Source: Gilliamella sp. Lep-s35 (GTDB taxonomy: Bacteria; Pseudomonadota; Gammaproteobacteria; Enterobacterales; Orbaceae). Taken from it: a stretch of 64,000 nt of DNA. The notes under the pieces were generated by a model. The model was given only the letters and a program-made list of their open reading frames with translations, made no database searches and was not told where the DNA came from. Made by a program: the position numbers and the translations under genes. Position 1 is the first letter of the stretch. Each line of letters begins with the position of its first letter. The DNA is taken from the NCBI RefSeq assembly GCF_009795845.1, contig NZ_WTEX01000007.1, forward strand, positions 37,948-101,947, written 5' to 3'. Positions 48,284 to 57,666 of this stretch are shown here, one piece after another.

Positions 48284-48794
48284 TTTTGAAGTTGAAGACT
48301 GGCACACCTACTTTGTTGGCAAACTCGCTTGGCTGGTGCATAATGCTAAGCCTTGCTTTACTGATACAATTAAAAAAGTTGTAAAAGACCCAGTAGGTAC
48401 TTTTAGGGATATAAATGGAAGACTACACAATAGTAAAACAGGGCGTTTTACCGAAGATCCTAACAAGAAAATTAAAGCTCCAAGTTATAGGAGAAATATG
48501 GAAGAAAGAAGAAAAGCCCTTTTAAGAGATGCGAAAGACCCCAAAAGTGGATTGAGTAATAGAGCTAGAAGACAAATATTGGATTCAAAAGGGAAAAAAG
48601 TTCCAGAAGGTTATGAAGTTTCACATGAAAAACCTCTTTATATAAGAACTACACATGCGGGTAAAAGAAAACTAGATAAGGCGAAATATATGAAAACACA
48701 AAGAAAATCGGTTCATAGAGATAGACATAAATTCTGTGGTGATCAATACCATAAATATGGACCAGCAAATAAACCCAAAAATCCTAAACCATAA
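48279..48794 (+). CDS. Orphan polymorphic-toxin C-terminus with HNH-like nuclease domain
   Basis: The open frame begins YNFEVEDWHTYFVGKLAWLV HNAKPC, the end of a HINT/pretoxin module, and runs about 170 residues. The toxin part is very basic and contains DSKGKKVPEGYEVSHEKPLY, later RKSVHRDRHKFCGDQYHKYG. This His-rich pattern fits HNH/Endo VII (His-Me finger) nucleases. There is no ATG; a GTG lies at 48336 inside the pretoxin motif. The HEAT-like gene five bases downstream is the expected immunity partner. Confidence 0.7.
   Translation, partial: YNFEVEDWHTYFVGKLAWLVHNAKPCFTDTIKKVVKDPVGTFRDINGRLHNSKTGRFTEDPNKKIKAPSYRRNMEERRKALLRDAKDPKSGLSNRARRQILDSKGKKVPEGYEVSHEKPLYIRTTHAGKRKLDKAKYMKTQRKSVHRDRHKFCGDQYHKYGPANKPKNPKP
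48294..48355 (+). repeat. Pretoxin cassette repeat, copy 2
   Basis: Second copy of the 62-base pretoxin repeat at 43441-43502, encoding EDWHTYFVGKLAWLVHNAKP. It precedes an unrelated toxin domain. Confidence 0.85.
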
Positions 48795-48799
48795 AGCAT

Positions 48800-49504
48800 A
48801 TGAATATTAATTTATTAAAGGAAAAATATTTAGAATTAATAAAAATGGAAGATACTGATGACGGTATATTCGATTTTGGTGATCTATTATTAAAATCTGA
48901 TGATGAAAAGGTTTTAGAATTTCATTATGAAATAATAAAATCTACAAAAGATAAATATTTACTTACAGATTTATTAACTTTTTTCGTAAAAAGAAAAGAT
49001 AAAAACAAAGTAGGTAATTTTTTAGTAAAAAAATATGATAAAGAACAAAATGTATCTCTAAAAAGTGAAATAATAAAAATTCTAGGAGAAATAAAATATT
49101 CAGGAACAGAAGAACTCGCCATCCAAGAAATAAAATCTCCTGAATATGAATTACGATATGCCAGTATCATTGTATTGGGCTGGATTGGTAATTCAAAAGA
49201 CTTAGGGTATTTAAATGAACGTATGTTAAATGATCCGGAAGGAACATTACGTCAATGTGGAGCTGCTGCGATGAGGCAAATTTGGTTTCGTCATAAATCA
49301 ACGAAATTAAAAATAACCCAATATATCAATAGTGCGATAAGAAATGAAACAAATCCCGATGCTTTAACCGGCATGATTATCACCATTCAAGATTTATATA
49401 GAAAGAAATTAGGAATTAAAGAAAGTCATTATGGCGATCTATCGGGAGATGTTACCAAAGCAAAAGAAAAATGTATTAAAGAATTAGATAAAATATTGAG
49501 TTAA
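48800..49504 (+). CDS. HEAT-repeat-like putative immunity protein (234 aa)
   Basis: The 234-residue all-helical protein shows HEAT-like units: SLKSEIIKILGEIKYSGTEE LAIQEI, LRYASIIVLGWIGNSKDLGY L and LRQCGAAAMRQIWF. HEAT-type immunity proteins are a known class in polymorphic-toxin loci. It starts five bases after the HNH-like toxin fragment (MNINLLKEKYLELIKMEDTD) and is probably its antidote. Confidence 0.7.
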   Translation: MNINLLKEKYLELIKMEDTDDGIFDFGDLLLKSDDEKVLEFHYEIIKSTKDKYLLTDLLTFFVKRKDKNKVGNFLVKKYDKEQNVSLKSEIIKILGEIKYSGTEELAIQEIKSPEYELRYASIIVLGWIGNSKDLGYLNERMLNDPEGTLRQCGAAAMRQIWFRHKSTKLKITQYINSAIRNETNPDALTGMIITIQDLYRKKLGIKESHYGDLSGDVTKAKEKCIKELDKILS

Positions 49505-49506
49505 AG

Positions 49507-49644
49507 ATGAAACTATTTTTATATGACATTGAAACAGACGAAGAAATAGAACCCGAAGAATATGCATTAGATGAAGCATTAGATGAATTTTATTACCTGT
49601 CGGAAGAGGAACATTCTGCTTCTTTTAATATTGATACAATTTAG
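49507..49644 (+). CDS. Small acidic protein (45 aa), end of the island
   Basis: This gene starts two bases after the HEAT-like gene and reads MKLFLYDIETDEEIEPEEYA LDEALDEFYYLSEEEHSASF NIDTI. It is extremely acidic. Translational coupling with the preceding gene suggests it is expressed. It could be a small immunity protein fragment or DNA-mimic-like peptide; nothing else supports either. Confidence 0.4.
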   Translation: MKLFLYDIETDEEIEPEEYALDEALDEFYYLSEEEHSASFNIDTI

Positions 49645-49798
49645 TGTTCGGTTATTTTTTATGTTTTAATCCTCTTTTACTTTTATTATGGGAAATTTTC
49701 TACTTTTTTGCTGTACTATTTTAAGGATAGCTACTGTAAACAACGCGAGGAGTTTTTAAACATAATACGTTGAAATATTAAAAGTCTGCAAAAAAATT

Positions 49799-49837
49799 AA
49801 TGAAATTAAATTCAAAAAAAGTGAATAAAAATTCATT
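49799..49837 (+). promoter_or_regulatory. Twin ARG boxes (ArgR operator) upstream of argC
   Basis: Two palindromes, TGAAATTAAATTCA (49801-49814) and TGAATAAAAATTCA (49822-49835), have centres 21 bases apart, the geometry of paired 18-bp ARG boxes with a 3-bp gap. They precede argC by about 70 bases, so arginine repression of argCB is likely. Confidence 0.8.
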
Positions 49838-49908
49838 TTATACTTGTGCTAGTTTTATAAATAGCCTACTATATATCCATTATTGCATAATAATAGATAA
49901 GGATAGGT

Positions 49909-50919
49909 ATGTTAAAGGCAATTATTATTGGTGCGAGTGGCTATGCTGGTGCAAAATTAGCTTATTATCTACACAAACATCCACATATTGAACTTATTGC
50001 ATTAACTGTATCAGAGAACAGTCAAGATGGTGGCAAGCTGATTTCTGATTACGATTTACATCCCCAATTAAAAGGTGTTGTTGATTTACCACTTACTGCT
50101 ACCGCAGATTATTCCTCTTATATTAATAGTGTTGATGTCGTTTTTTTAGCAACTGAACATGCTGTCAGCCACAATATAGCTCCTTATTTTTTAGAACATG
50201 GCTGCACTGTTTTTGATTTGTCGGGTGCGTTTAGAGTTAATTCTGCTACTTTTTATACCGATTATTATGGTTTCACCCATCAACATCAAAAATGGTTAGA
50301 TAAAGCAGTTTATGGTTTAGCTGAATGGAATAGCGAAGAGATCAAAGGAGCTCAACTTATTGCAGTTCCTGGGTGCTATCCTACGGCTTCTCAATTACCG
50401 CTAAAACCATTAATCGAGGAGGGGCTATTAGATAATTCACAATGGCCTGTTATTAATGCTGTGAGTGGGGTAAGTGGAGCAGGAAGAAAACCTTCACATA
50501 ATAATCTATTTTGTGAAGTCAGCTTACACGCTTATGGATTATTTACGCATCGTCATCACCCCGAAATTGCAACACATTTAGGTCAAGAAGTGATCTTTAC
50601 ACCTCATTTAGGCAGTTTTAAACAAGGTATTCATGCCACAATAACTTGCCGAGTAAAAGAAAGTGTAACATCACAAGACGTTTTGAATGCTTTAAATAAA
50701 TACTACCAAAATAAACCGTTAATTAGAGTTTACCAAAAAGATTGGCCAGCATTAAAGTCTGTCATTGGTTTGCCTTATTGCGATATTGGTTTTGTATTGA
50801 AAGATCGTCATTTAATATTAATTTCTGTTGAAGATAACTTATTAAAAGGTGCTGCAGCGCAAGCGGTGCAATGTATGAATATTCGATTTGGTTTTGATGA
50901 AACCACATCATTATTATAA
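49909..50919 (+). CDS. argC: N-acetyl-gamma-glutamyl-phosphate reductase
   Basis: ArgC reduces N-acetylglutamyl phosphate to the semialdehyde in arginine synthesis. The 336-residue protein has the NAD(P)-binding start [20 protein letters not shown], the catalytic C156 in [11 protein letters not shown] and [20 protein letters not shown] precedes the ATG. It is followed by argB after 66 bases. argE, usually divergent from argC in enterobacteria, is not here. Confidence 0.97.
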   Translation: MLKAIIIGASGYAGAKLAYYLHKHPHIELIALTVSENSQDGGKLISDYDLHPQLKGVVDLPLTATADYSSYINSVDVVFLATEHAVSHNIAPYFLEHGCTVFDLSGAFRVNSATFYTDYYGFTHQHQKWLDKAVYGLAEWNSEEIKGAQLIAVPGCYPTASQLPLKPLIEEGLLDNSQWPVINAVSGVSGAGRKPSHNNLFCEVSLHAYGLFTHRHHPEIATHLGQEVIFTPHLGSFKQGIHATITCRVKESVTSQDVLNALNKYYQNKPLIRVYQKDWPALKSVIGLPYCDIGFVLKDRHLILISVEDNLLKGAAAQAVQCMNIRFGFDETTSLL

Positions 50920-50985
50920 AAATGAACTAATTCTATGCAAAATTTTGAACGTGTTAACAATAAGTTAAATTAATAGGGAACTAAA

Positions 50986-51765
50986 ATGAAACCATTAGTT
51001 ATAAAACTTGGAGGCGTATTACTCGATAACAAAGATGCTTTAAGTAAATTATTTGTTGTCATTAGCGAATACAAAAAAAATTTTCAACGTTCATTAATCA
51101 TTGTTCATGGTGGGGGTACGGTCGTTGATTCCTTGATGGACAGGCTTTCTTTACCTGTGGTACGCCGAAATGGACTGCGTGTAACGCCCGCTGACCAAAT
51201 CGATGTTATTGTTGGTAGCCTTGCAGGTAGTGCTAATACCACGTTGTTGTCAGAAGCAAAAAAACAAAAAATAGCTAGTGTTGGGCTCTGTTTAGCTGAC
51301 GGTAATAGTGTGGAAGTTAAACAAATTTCAGAGGATTTAGGTTATGTTGGTGAAGCCAAAGCTGGCGATCCTACATTAATCAATCTACTTATTAATTCGG
51401 GTTACCTTCCCATTATTAGCTCGATTGGTATTACTCAAGCGGGACAAATGATGAATGTTAATGCCGATCACGCAGCGGTAGCACTAGCTAAGACCTTAAA
51501 TGCCGATTTAATATTATTGTCTGATGTCGTTGGCGTACTTGATGAAAATAAACAACGCATCGAATCATTAACACAATTGCAAGCTGATCAGCTAATTGCC
51601 AAAGGTATTATTACCGAGGGGATGATAGTGAAAGTCAATGCTGCTTTTGAAGCGGCTAAAGCCTTAGGGCGAGCTATTGATATTGCTAGTTGGAAAGAAT
51701 CTGACAAATTAATTGAACTATTTAACGGACAATCAGGTATAACAGGCACAAGAATTATTGCTTAA
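50986..51765 (+). CDS. argB: Acetylglutamate kinase
   Basis: ArgB phosphorylates N-acetylglutamate, the second step of arginine synthesis. The 259-residue protein matches E. coli ArgB in length (258): [45 protein letters not shown] and a C-terminal GTRI. AGGGA precedes the start. It is in line with argC under the same ARG boxes. Confidence 0.96.
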   Translation: MKPLVIKLGGVLLDNKDALSKLFVVISEYKKNFQRSLIIVHGGGTVVDSLMDRLSLPVVRRNGLRVTPADQIDVIVGSLAGSANTTLLSEAKKQKIASVGLCLADGNSVEVKQISEDLGYVGEAKAGDPTLINLLINSGYLPIISSIGITQAGQMMNVNADHAAVALAKTLNADLILLSDVVGVLDENKQRIESLTQLQADQLIAKGIITEGMIVKVNAAFEAAKALGRAIDIASWKESDKLIELFNGQSGITGTRIIA

Positions 51766-51870
51766 GTATTGAGCTGCTAGTATATTAATTTAGCTATCTA
51801 TATTTGAATATTAAAAGAAAACATCTTTAACTCATTTATTTATCGTCAGTTAATTTAGAAAGGGTATAAC

Positions 51871-53166
51871 ATGAAAAAAAGTGGAACAAAAAAGGTTGTG
51901 TTGGCTTATTCGGGCGGTTTAGATACATCAGCAATTATTCCTTGGCTAAAAGAGAATTATGGCGGATGTGAAGTTTATGCCTTTGTTGCCAATGTAGGGC
52001 AAGATCCTAAAGAATTAAAAGATGTCGAAAAGAAAGCCAAAGCATCGGGAGCAGTTGCTTGTAAAGTGGTTGATTTACGAGAAGAATTTGTTAAAGACTA
52101 TGTATATCCAGTATTAAAAACTGGGGCGTTATATGAAGGTACTTATTATCTTGGTACCTCAATGGCTCGTCCAATTATTGCAAAAGCGCAAGTTGAATAT
52201 GCGTTAGAAGTCGGGGCTGATACACTCTGTCACGGTGCAACAGGTAAAGGTAATGACCAAGTGCGCTTTGAAACCACTTATACTGCACTAGCTCCACAAC
52301 TTAAAGTGATTGCACCTTGGCGTGAGTGGGATTTACGCTCACGTGAAGCTTTAATTGATTATTTAAAAGCCCGTAAAATTCCAACTACTGCAACAGTTGA
52401 AAAAATTTACAGCCGTGACGAAAATGCATGGCATATTTCAACCGAAGGCGGTGTCCTTGAAAGCACATGGAACCAAGCTAATGCCGATTGCTGGGCTTGG
52501 ACTGTTTCGCCAGAAGATGCACCAAATAAACCAGAATTAGTGACTATTGGTATTGAAAAATGTGAAGTCGTTTCAGTTAATGGTAAAAAATTATCACCTT
52601 ATAACTGCGTTGCAACATTAAATAAAATTGGTGCTAAACATGGTGTTGGTCGAGTTGATATTATTGAAAACCGCTTAGTTGGTATCAAATCACGAGGTTG
52701 TTATGAAACGCCTGGTGGTACCATAATGATGACAGCATTGCGTGGTTTAGAGCAATTAATCTTAGATCGTGACAGCTTTAAATGGCGTGAGCAATTAGGT
52801 TTAGAAATGGCCTATGTTGTTTATGACGGGCGTTGGTTTGCTCCATATCGTCGTTCTATTCAAGCTGCAGCCGAAGTCTTAGCACAAGACATGACTGGCG
52901 AAGTCGTGGTTAAACTCTATAAAGGCAATGCAACAGCGGTACAAAAGAAATCGCCAAATAGTCTATATAATGAAGAGTTTGCTACATTTGGGGAAGATGA
53001 AGTTTATGATCACAGCCATGCAGGTGGGTTTATTCGTTTATTCTCGTTGTCATCACGCATACGAGCTTTAAATGAAGAAAAGAAAAAACAACCAGCCCAA
53101 AAGGCTAAAACAACTAAAAGTCCAAAACCAGCGACTAAAAAAGCAGTCACAAAAACGAAAAAATAA
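51871..53166 (+). CDS. argG: Argininosuccinate synthase, short type with lysine-rich tail
   Basis: ArgG joins citrulline and aspartate using ATP. The 431-residue protein begins [30 protein letters not shown] with the P-loop SGGLDTS, and has the [13 protein letters not shown] and YETPGGTIM motifs of the roughly 400-residue bacterial/eukaryotic type, not the 447-residue type of E. coli ([15 protein letters not shown]). About 30 extra residues at the C-terminus are almost purely K, A, T and P ([18 protein letters not shown]). It has its own upstream gap of 105 bases and its own terminator. Confidence 0.95.
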   Translation: MKKSGTKKVVLAYSGGLDTSAIIPWLKENYGGCEVYAFVANVGQDPKELKDVEKKAKASGAVACKVVDLREEFVKDYVYPVLKTGALYEGTYYLGTSMARPIIAKAQVEYALEVGADTLCHGATGKGNDQVRFETTYTALAPQLKVIAPWREWDLRSREALIDYLKARKIPTTATVEKIYSRDENAWHISTEGGVLESTWNQANADCWAWTVSPEDAPNKPELVTIGIEKCEVVSVNGKKLSPYNCVATLNKIGAKHGVGRVDIIENRLVGIKSRGCYETPGGTIMMTALRGLEQLILDRDSFKWREQLGLEMAYVVYDGRWFAPYRRSIQAAAEVLAQDMTGEVVVKLYKGNATAVQKKSPNSLYNEEFATFGEDEVYDHSHAGGFIRLFSLSSRIRALNEEKKKQPAQKAKTTKSPKPATKKAVTKTKK

Positions 53167-53199
53167 GCGCTAGTATCAAAAAATCAAACTACTATAATA

Positions 53200-53229
53200 A
53201 ATATATACAGGTTAAATCCTGTATATATT
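53200..53229 (+). terminator. argG terminator
   Basis: A 12-bp perfect stem (53200-53211 with 53218-53229) with loop TTAAAT is followed by ATTTTTATT. Confidence 0.8.
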
Positions 53230-53331
53230 ATTTTTATTGTTGATAAAATCAAATTTTATTATAAATATAAACACATAAAAACGATAAATTAAAATCGTAT
53301 AACTAATCATTAAAATAATATTGAGGTAATT

Positions 53332-54705
53332 ATGGCATTATGGGGTGGACGTTTTAGCCAAGTGGCAGATCAAAGGTTTAAACATTTTAATGACTCATTG
53401 CGCTTTGACTATCGTCTTGCTGAGCAAGATATTATCGGTTCGATTGCTTGGTCAAAAGCATTGGTGACCGTTGACGTTATATCTTATGATGAGCAAAAAA
53501 AACTAGAAAAGGCCTTAAACGAATTATTACTTTCGGTCCAACAAGATCCCAAACAGATTTTACAAAGCGATGCCGAAGACATACACAGCTGGGTTGAGCA
53601 AAAACTAATCGAAAAAATCGGTGATTTAGGTAAAAAATTACATACAGGACGAAGTCGTAACGACCAATCGACAACTGACCTAAAACTATGGTGTAAAATA
53701 CAAGTTTCATATTTAATTAACGCCGTTAATCATTTGCGACAATCACTAGTTGCAACAGCCGAACAACATCAAAATGCGATTATGCCAGGTTACACTCATC
53801 TGCAACGAGCCCAGCCAATAACGTTTGCTCACTGGTGCTTAGCCTATTTTGAAATGCTTAGTCGTGATATTAGTCGCTTAGAAGATACACTAAAACGCCT
53901 TGATGTAAGCCCTTTGGGCTCTGGTGCATTAGCAGGAACTGCCTATCCAATGGATCGTGAACAATTAGCGCATTGGTTAGGGTTTACGCAAGCTACTAAT
54001 AACAGTTTAGATTCGGTGTCTGATCGTGATCACATTATTGAACTATTAAATAATGCTTCAATAGGCATGATACATCTATCGCGTTTTGCTGAAGATCTTA
54101 TTATTTTTAATAGTGGCGAAGCCAATTTTGTTGAACTATCTGATCGCGTGACTTCGGGGTCTTCACTCATGCCACAAAAAAAGAATCCCGATGCATTAGA
54201 GCTGATCCGTGGCAAAGTAGGGCGAGTTGTTGGTGCACTAACAGGAGCAATAGTGACTTTGAAAGGATTACCTTTGGCTTACAATAAAGATCTACAAGAA
54301 GACAAAGAGCACCTATTTGATGCGCTTGATACTTGGCTTGAGTGTTTAGATATGGCTATGCTAGTGTTAGAAGATATTAAAATTAATTACACCAATTGCC
54401 AAGAAGCGGCCAAACAAGGTTATTCTAATGCAACTGAATTAGCTGATTATTTAGTTGCCAAAGGTATACCGTTCCGTGAAGCTCACCATATTGTTGGTGA
54501 AGCGGTGATAGAGGCTATTGCAAAACAAAAAGCACTTGAAGAACTTTCGCTTGAAGAACTACAAAAATTTAGTCCAGTTATAGATAATGATGTTTATCCA
54601 ATATTATCATTAGAATCATGCCTAGCTAAACGCTGTGCCAAAGGTGGCGTTTCACCACAACAAGTAAAATTAGCAATTGAAGTTGCAAAGCAACAATTAT
54701 CATAA
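53332..54705 (+). CDS. argH: Argininosuccinate lyase
   Basis: ArgH splits argininosuccinate to arginine and fumarate. The 457-residue fumarase-superfamily protein begins [20 protein letters not shown] and carries [35 protein letters not shown] and the catalytic serine loop [31 protein letters not shown] gives a good ribosome-binding site. A terminator upstream separates it from argG, so it has its own promoter; no ARG box is evident there. Confidence 0.97.
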   Translation: MALWGGRFSQVADQRFKHFNDSLRFDYRLAEQDIIGSIAWSKALVTVDVISYDEQKKLEKALNELLLSVQQDPKQILQSDAEDIHSWVEQKLIEKIGDLGKKLHTGRSRNDQSTTDLKLWCKIQVSYLINAVNHLRQSLVATAEQHQNAIMPGYTHLQRAQPITFAHWCLAYFEMLSRDISRLEDTLKRLDVSPLGSGALAGTAYPMDREQLAHWLGFTQATNNSLDSVSDRDHIIELLNNASIGMIHLSRFAEDLIIFNSGEANFVELSDRVTSGSSLMPQKKNPDALELIRGKVGRVVGALTGAIVTLKGLPLAYNKDLQEDKEHLFDALDTWLECLDMAMLVLEDIKINYTNCQEAAKQGYSNATELADYLVAKGIPFREAHHIVGEAVIEAIAKQKALEELSLEELQKFSPVIDNDVYPILSLESCLAKRCAKGGVSPQQVKLAIEVAKQQLS

Positions 54706-54731
54706 TTAACTAAACTCCTCAATAACATTAT

Positions 54732-54747
54732 GCCAGCATCTGCTGGC
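54732..54747 (+). terminator. argH terminator
   Basis: GCCAGC-ATCT-GCTGGC hairpin is followed by GTTTTTAT, 27 bases after the argH stop. Confidence 0.85.
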
Positions 54748-54863
54748 GTTTTTATGCCAACATATTCACTTCTATGCTATTTTTTTATAAAAAATCTGAT
54801 TGTATATCAGTGCAGACAGTGCAAGAATAGAACTCTTTTTTGAATGGATCAAAGTGAATTGCA

Positions 54864-55949
54864 ATGAATAAAAGTTATAATTTTAGTGCAGGTCCTGCAA
54901 AATTACCTGCAGATGTATTAAAACAAGTTCAAGTTGAATTATTAAATTGGCATAATACTGGCGCATCAGTCATGGAATTAAGCCATAGAGGTAAAGATTT
55001 TGATGCATGCGCTATTGAAGCAAGCAATGATCTGCGTCAAATCTTAAACATCCCTAATAATTATAAAATCCTTTATTGCCAAGGGGGAGCTAGAGCACAA
55101 TTTGCCGCTGTACCACTAAATATTTTGGGAAATAAAACCAGTGCAGATTACATTAACAGCGGTTACTGGAGCCAATGTGCTGCCAAAGAGGCTAGCAAAT
55201 ATTGCCAAATTAATGAACAAAATGTCATCATTAAACAAGATGGATTAACAGCAATAAAACCCATGTCCGAATGGCAATTAAATGATGATGCAGCTTATAT
55301 ACACTATTGCCCAAACGAAACAATCGACGGTGTTCAAATCTTCGAAGAGCCTAATTTTAACAACAAAACTGTTGTTGCCGACTTATCTTCATGCATATTA
55401 TCACAACCTATTGATATAAACCGATATGGCATCATTTATGCTGGAGCACAAAAAAACATCGGCCCTTCAGGTATCACTATAGTTATTGTGCGTGAAGATC
55501 TAATTGGCTATGCACAAAAAATCCTACCATCAGTATTAGACTACAAAATCTTATTAGACAATGACTCCATGTTTAACACACCACCTACATTTGCATGGTA
55601 CATGTCTGGCTTAGTATTTAAATGGATCAAAAAACTTGGTGGACTAAAAGCAATGCAACAACGAAACCAAACCAAAGCGCAATTACTATATCAATTTATT
55701 GACCAATCTGATTTTTATCAAAATACGGTTGCTAAAGCCAATCGATCAATAATGAACGTCACCTTTTTATCGCCAAATGAAGATCTGGATAAAAAATTTG
55801 TAAGTGAAGCAACGCAAGCTAACATTATAGGTATAAAAGGTCACCGAATTGCTGGAGGAATGCGTGCATCTCTTTATAATGCCATGGATCAAGACGGCGT
55901 AAATTATTTAATTGATTTTATGCAGCAATTTGAAAAACAAAATAGCTAA
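54864..55949 (+). CDS. serC: Phosphoserine aminotransferase
   Basis: SerC transaminates 3-phosphohydroxypyruvate in serine synthesis, and a related step in PLP synthesis. The 361-residue class V aminotransferase starts [20 protein letters not shown]. The PLP lysine is in [12 protein letters not shown] (near 196); [10 protein letters not shown] and [11 protein letters not shown] are family motifs. It is monocistronic here, without the aroA partner found downstream in E. coli. It ends at a bidirectional terminator shared with the DUF4156 gene. Confidence 0.97.
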   Translation: MNKSYNFSAGPAKLPADVLKQVQVELLNWHNTGASVMELSHRGKDFDACAIEASNDLRQILNIPNNYKILYCQGGARAQFAAVPLNILGNKTSADYINSGYWSQCAAKEASKYCQINEQNVIIKQDGLTAIKPMSEWQLNDDAAYIHYCPNETIDGVQIFEEPNFNNKTVVADLSSCILSQPIDINRYGIIYAGAQKNIGPSGITIVIVREDLIGYAQKILPSVLDYKILLDNDSMFNTPPTFAWYMSGLVFKWIKKLGGLKAMQQRNQTKAQLLYQFIDQSDFYQNTVAKANRSIMNVTFLSPNEDLDKKFVSEATQANIIGIKGHRIAGGMRASLYNAMDQDGVNYLIDFMQQFEKQNS

Positions 55950-55984
55950 ATTAACTCAAAATATTACAAGTCATTACTATCAGC

Positions 55985-56010
55985 AAAAAGGGAGACAAAC
56001 CTCCCTTTTT
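55985..56010. terminator. Bidirectional terminator after serC
   Basis: The 10-bp stem AAAAAGGGAG/CTCCCTTTTT (55985-55994 with 56001-56010) with loop ACAAAC lies between convergent genes. Confidence 0.85.
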
Positions 56011-56023
56011 CATTTAATCAGCA

Positions 56024-56383
56024 TTATTTACAGCTATAAACTTCACCAACCATAACGGCATCTGTTGGTGCAATATCAGAAATATATTGCATTGAAGTAT
56101 CCTGTGCATTATAAATCACATTGCCACCCATCGCAGCCGCCTTATTCATCAATTCTGTTGCAGCATCACGAATAAGTTCGCTATGTGTTTTAAGACCAGA
56201 AAAGAAACTACTACGGCGTCCTTCTGCTTTACCCAATAATTGACAAGAAGCAGCAGGTTTAGTATCTATGAATTGAACATGACTACCGGCAGAAGTAGTT
56301 TGATAGTTAGAACTACTACAAGCACCTAAAAACAAAGTCGCAACCATCGCAACACCAATGAATAATAATTTTTTTATAGACAT
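56024..56383 (-). CDS. DUF4156 family lipoprotein
   Basis: The 119-residue protein has a lipoprotein signal peptide with lipobox LGAC (Cys22). The mature part contains CQLLGKAEGRRSSFFSG, NKAAAMGGNVIYN and a closing GEVYSC, matching the DUF4156/YjeI-like family. It is presumably an outer-membrane-anchored periplasmic protein of unknown role. The mature region has two further cysteines, at about 47 and at the C-terminus, able to pair. Confidence 0.85.
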   Translation of the reverse strand: MSIKKLLFIGVAMVATLFLGACSSSNYQTTSAGSHVQFIDTKPAASCQLLGKAEGRRSSFFSGLKTHSELIRDAATELMNKAAAMGGNVIYNAQDTSMQYISDIAPTDAVMVGEVYSCK

Positions 56384-56599
56384 AATATTTCCTCAACCAA
56401 TAAAACAACAATCAATAATAAACTAAATTATTGTAGCAGTTTAATTAAATAAAAAATATCAGTAATTAAACTTGTATAAAACCCAATAAATAACAGGACA
56501 ATAAATAATCAAACCGTTCTATTTTATTAATTAACTATAGCAAATTCGATTTAACTCTATTATAATCGCAACCCTACTAACTCAGTAGCACATCCAAAT
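56384..56599. other. Intergenic region carrying the tRNA-Ile2 promoter
   Basis: About 215 AT-rich bases. A good -10 (TATAAT, 56561-56566) lies about 33 bases before the tRNA 5' end; the matching -35 is poor. Nothing else was seen. Confidence 0.4.
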
Positions 56600-56676
56600 G
56601 GCCCCTTAGCTCAGTTGGTCAGAGCAGTCGACTCATAATCGATTGGTCACTGGTTCAAGTCCAGTAGGGGCCACCA
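56600..56676 (+). tRNA. tRNA-Ile2 (anticodon CAT, lysidine-modified)
   Basis: The 77-base gene begins GGCCCCTTAGCTCAGTTGG and ends GGGGCCACCA. The anticodon loop is CTCATAA (CAT). The body matches E. coli ileX/ileY, not elongator or initiator tRNA-Met, so it should be modified by TilS to read AUA. The ICE-like genes begin right after it, suggesting its 3' end is an attachment site. Confidence 0.93.
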
Positions 56677-56728
56677 TCTCATGATTTTAATGTTTAATAA
56701 ATTTTTTAATTTTTTAAGGGTTAATATC

Positions 56729-57625
56729 ATGAAAAAAAATGCAACAGTGATAACTATAGCCGATACTAAAGGCGGTTCTACCAAATCTACTACAGCAGTT
56801 AATATTGCTGCTTTTATAGCACATTCGGGGTTAAAAACACTATTACTGGATTTTGACTTAGAGCAGCCTACAGCTTGTTCATATTTTCCATCGCAAAAAG
56901 AGGCTCCATATGGCATTTATGATTTTCTTATAATGCATGAAACAGATTTAGATAAACTAATATCTGCGACAACAACACAAAATTTAGATGTTATGTCATC
57001 AAACAGTGTTAGACAAGAAATTGTTTCCCATTTAAACGCTTCGGCCGATGGTATTATCCGTCTAAAATCATGCTTAAAACTTCTCAAAAACGAGTACGAT
57101 GTGATAGTTATTGATACGGTCGGAACAATTGATCCAACGGTCAATATGGCAGTACTTGCTTCTGATGTGGTTTTATCTCCGCTAGATCCTTCCATGCCAG
57201 GCGTTCGAGAATATCTGCGAGGCACTATTTCTAATTTATTTAGAAGTTTGATTCCTTTTACGGATTACGGAATAGAATTACCTCCTGTTTATACGTTTTT
57301 TAATCGAGTAGAAGAAAATAATGATTGCCGTCGTATAAAAGAACTTTTTAATCAACAAATCAAATCTCTGCCACCCTTACCCTTTAAAATTACTGTTTTA
57401 GATAAAGATATTAAAAAGAAAAATAGTTACAAAGTTGCCGCATCCCTCGGTATTGCAGCATTTCAACATTATACCGAACCAACAAATAAAGTAGCTCATC
57501 CATATAAAATAACAAAAGCCCAAGCTCAAAGTATCAAAGACGATATTTATTATTTGTGTCAACACCTATTACCTAGGTATCAGCCACAATTTGATGCATT
57601 TATGAAAACCGAAATTACTCATTAA
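56729..57625 (+). CDS. ParA-family partition ATPase of an integrative element
   Basis: From ATG 56729 (MKKNATVITIADTKGGSTKS) the protein is 298 residues; AAGGG lies eight bases before it. The deviant Walker A KGGSTKST (about 14-21) and LLLDFDLEQPTACSYF identify a ParA/Soj ATPase; YDVIVIDTVGTIDPT is the Walker B region. It starts 52 bases after tRNA-Ile2 and is followed by dnaB-like and parB-like genes. This soj-dnaB-parB order at a tRNA is typical of one end of PFGI-1/ICEHin1056-type ICEs, where the ParA may maintain the excised circle. Confidence 0.85.
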   Translation: MKKNATVITIADTKGGSTKSTTAVNIAAFIAHSGLKTLLLDFDLEQPTACSYFPSQKEAPYGIYDFLIMHETDLDKLISATTTQNLDVMSSNSVRQEIVSHLNASADGIIRLKSCLKLLKNEYDVIVIDTVGTIDPTVNMAVLASDVVLSPLDPSMPGVREYLRGTISNLFRSLIPFTDYGIELPPVYTFFNRVEENNDCRRIKELFNQQIKSLPPLPFKITVLDKDIKKKNSYKVAASLGIAAFQHYTEPTNKVAHPYKITKAQAQSIKDDIYYLCQHLLPRYQPQFDAFMKTEITH

Positions 57626-57666
57626 TCATTTTTATTTCTGTTCACAATAAATAACAAGGTGATTAT

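Noticed and set aside
49800..49991. 63-codon + frame overlapping the argC start
   Set aside because: It overlaps the ARG boxes and the argC N-terminus in another frame and has no ribosome-binding site or family features.
56600..56676. tRNA-Met assignment for the CAT-anticodon tRNA
   Set aside because: The body and acceptor stem (GGCCCC...GGGGCC) match tRNA-Ile2 of E. coli, not elongator or initiator tRNA-Met.
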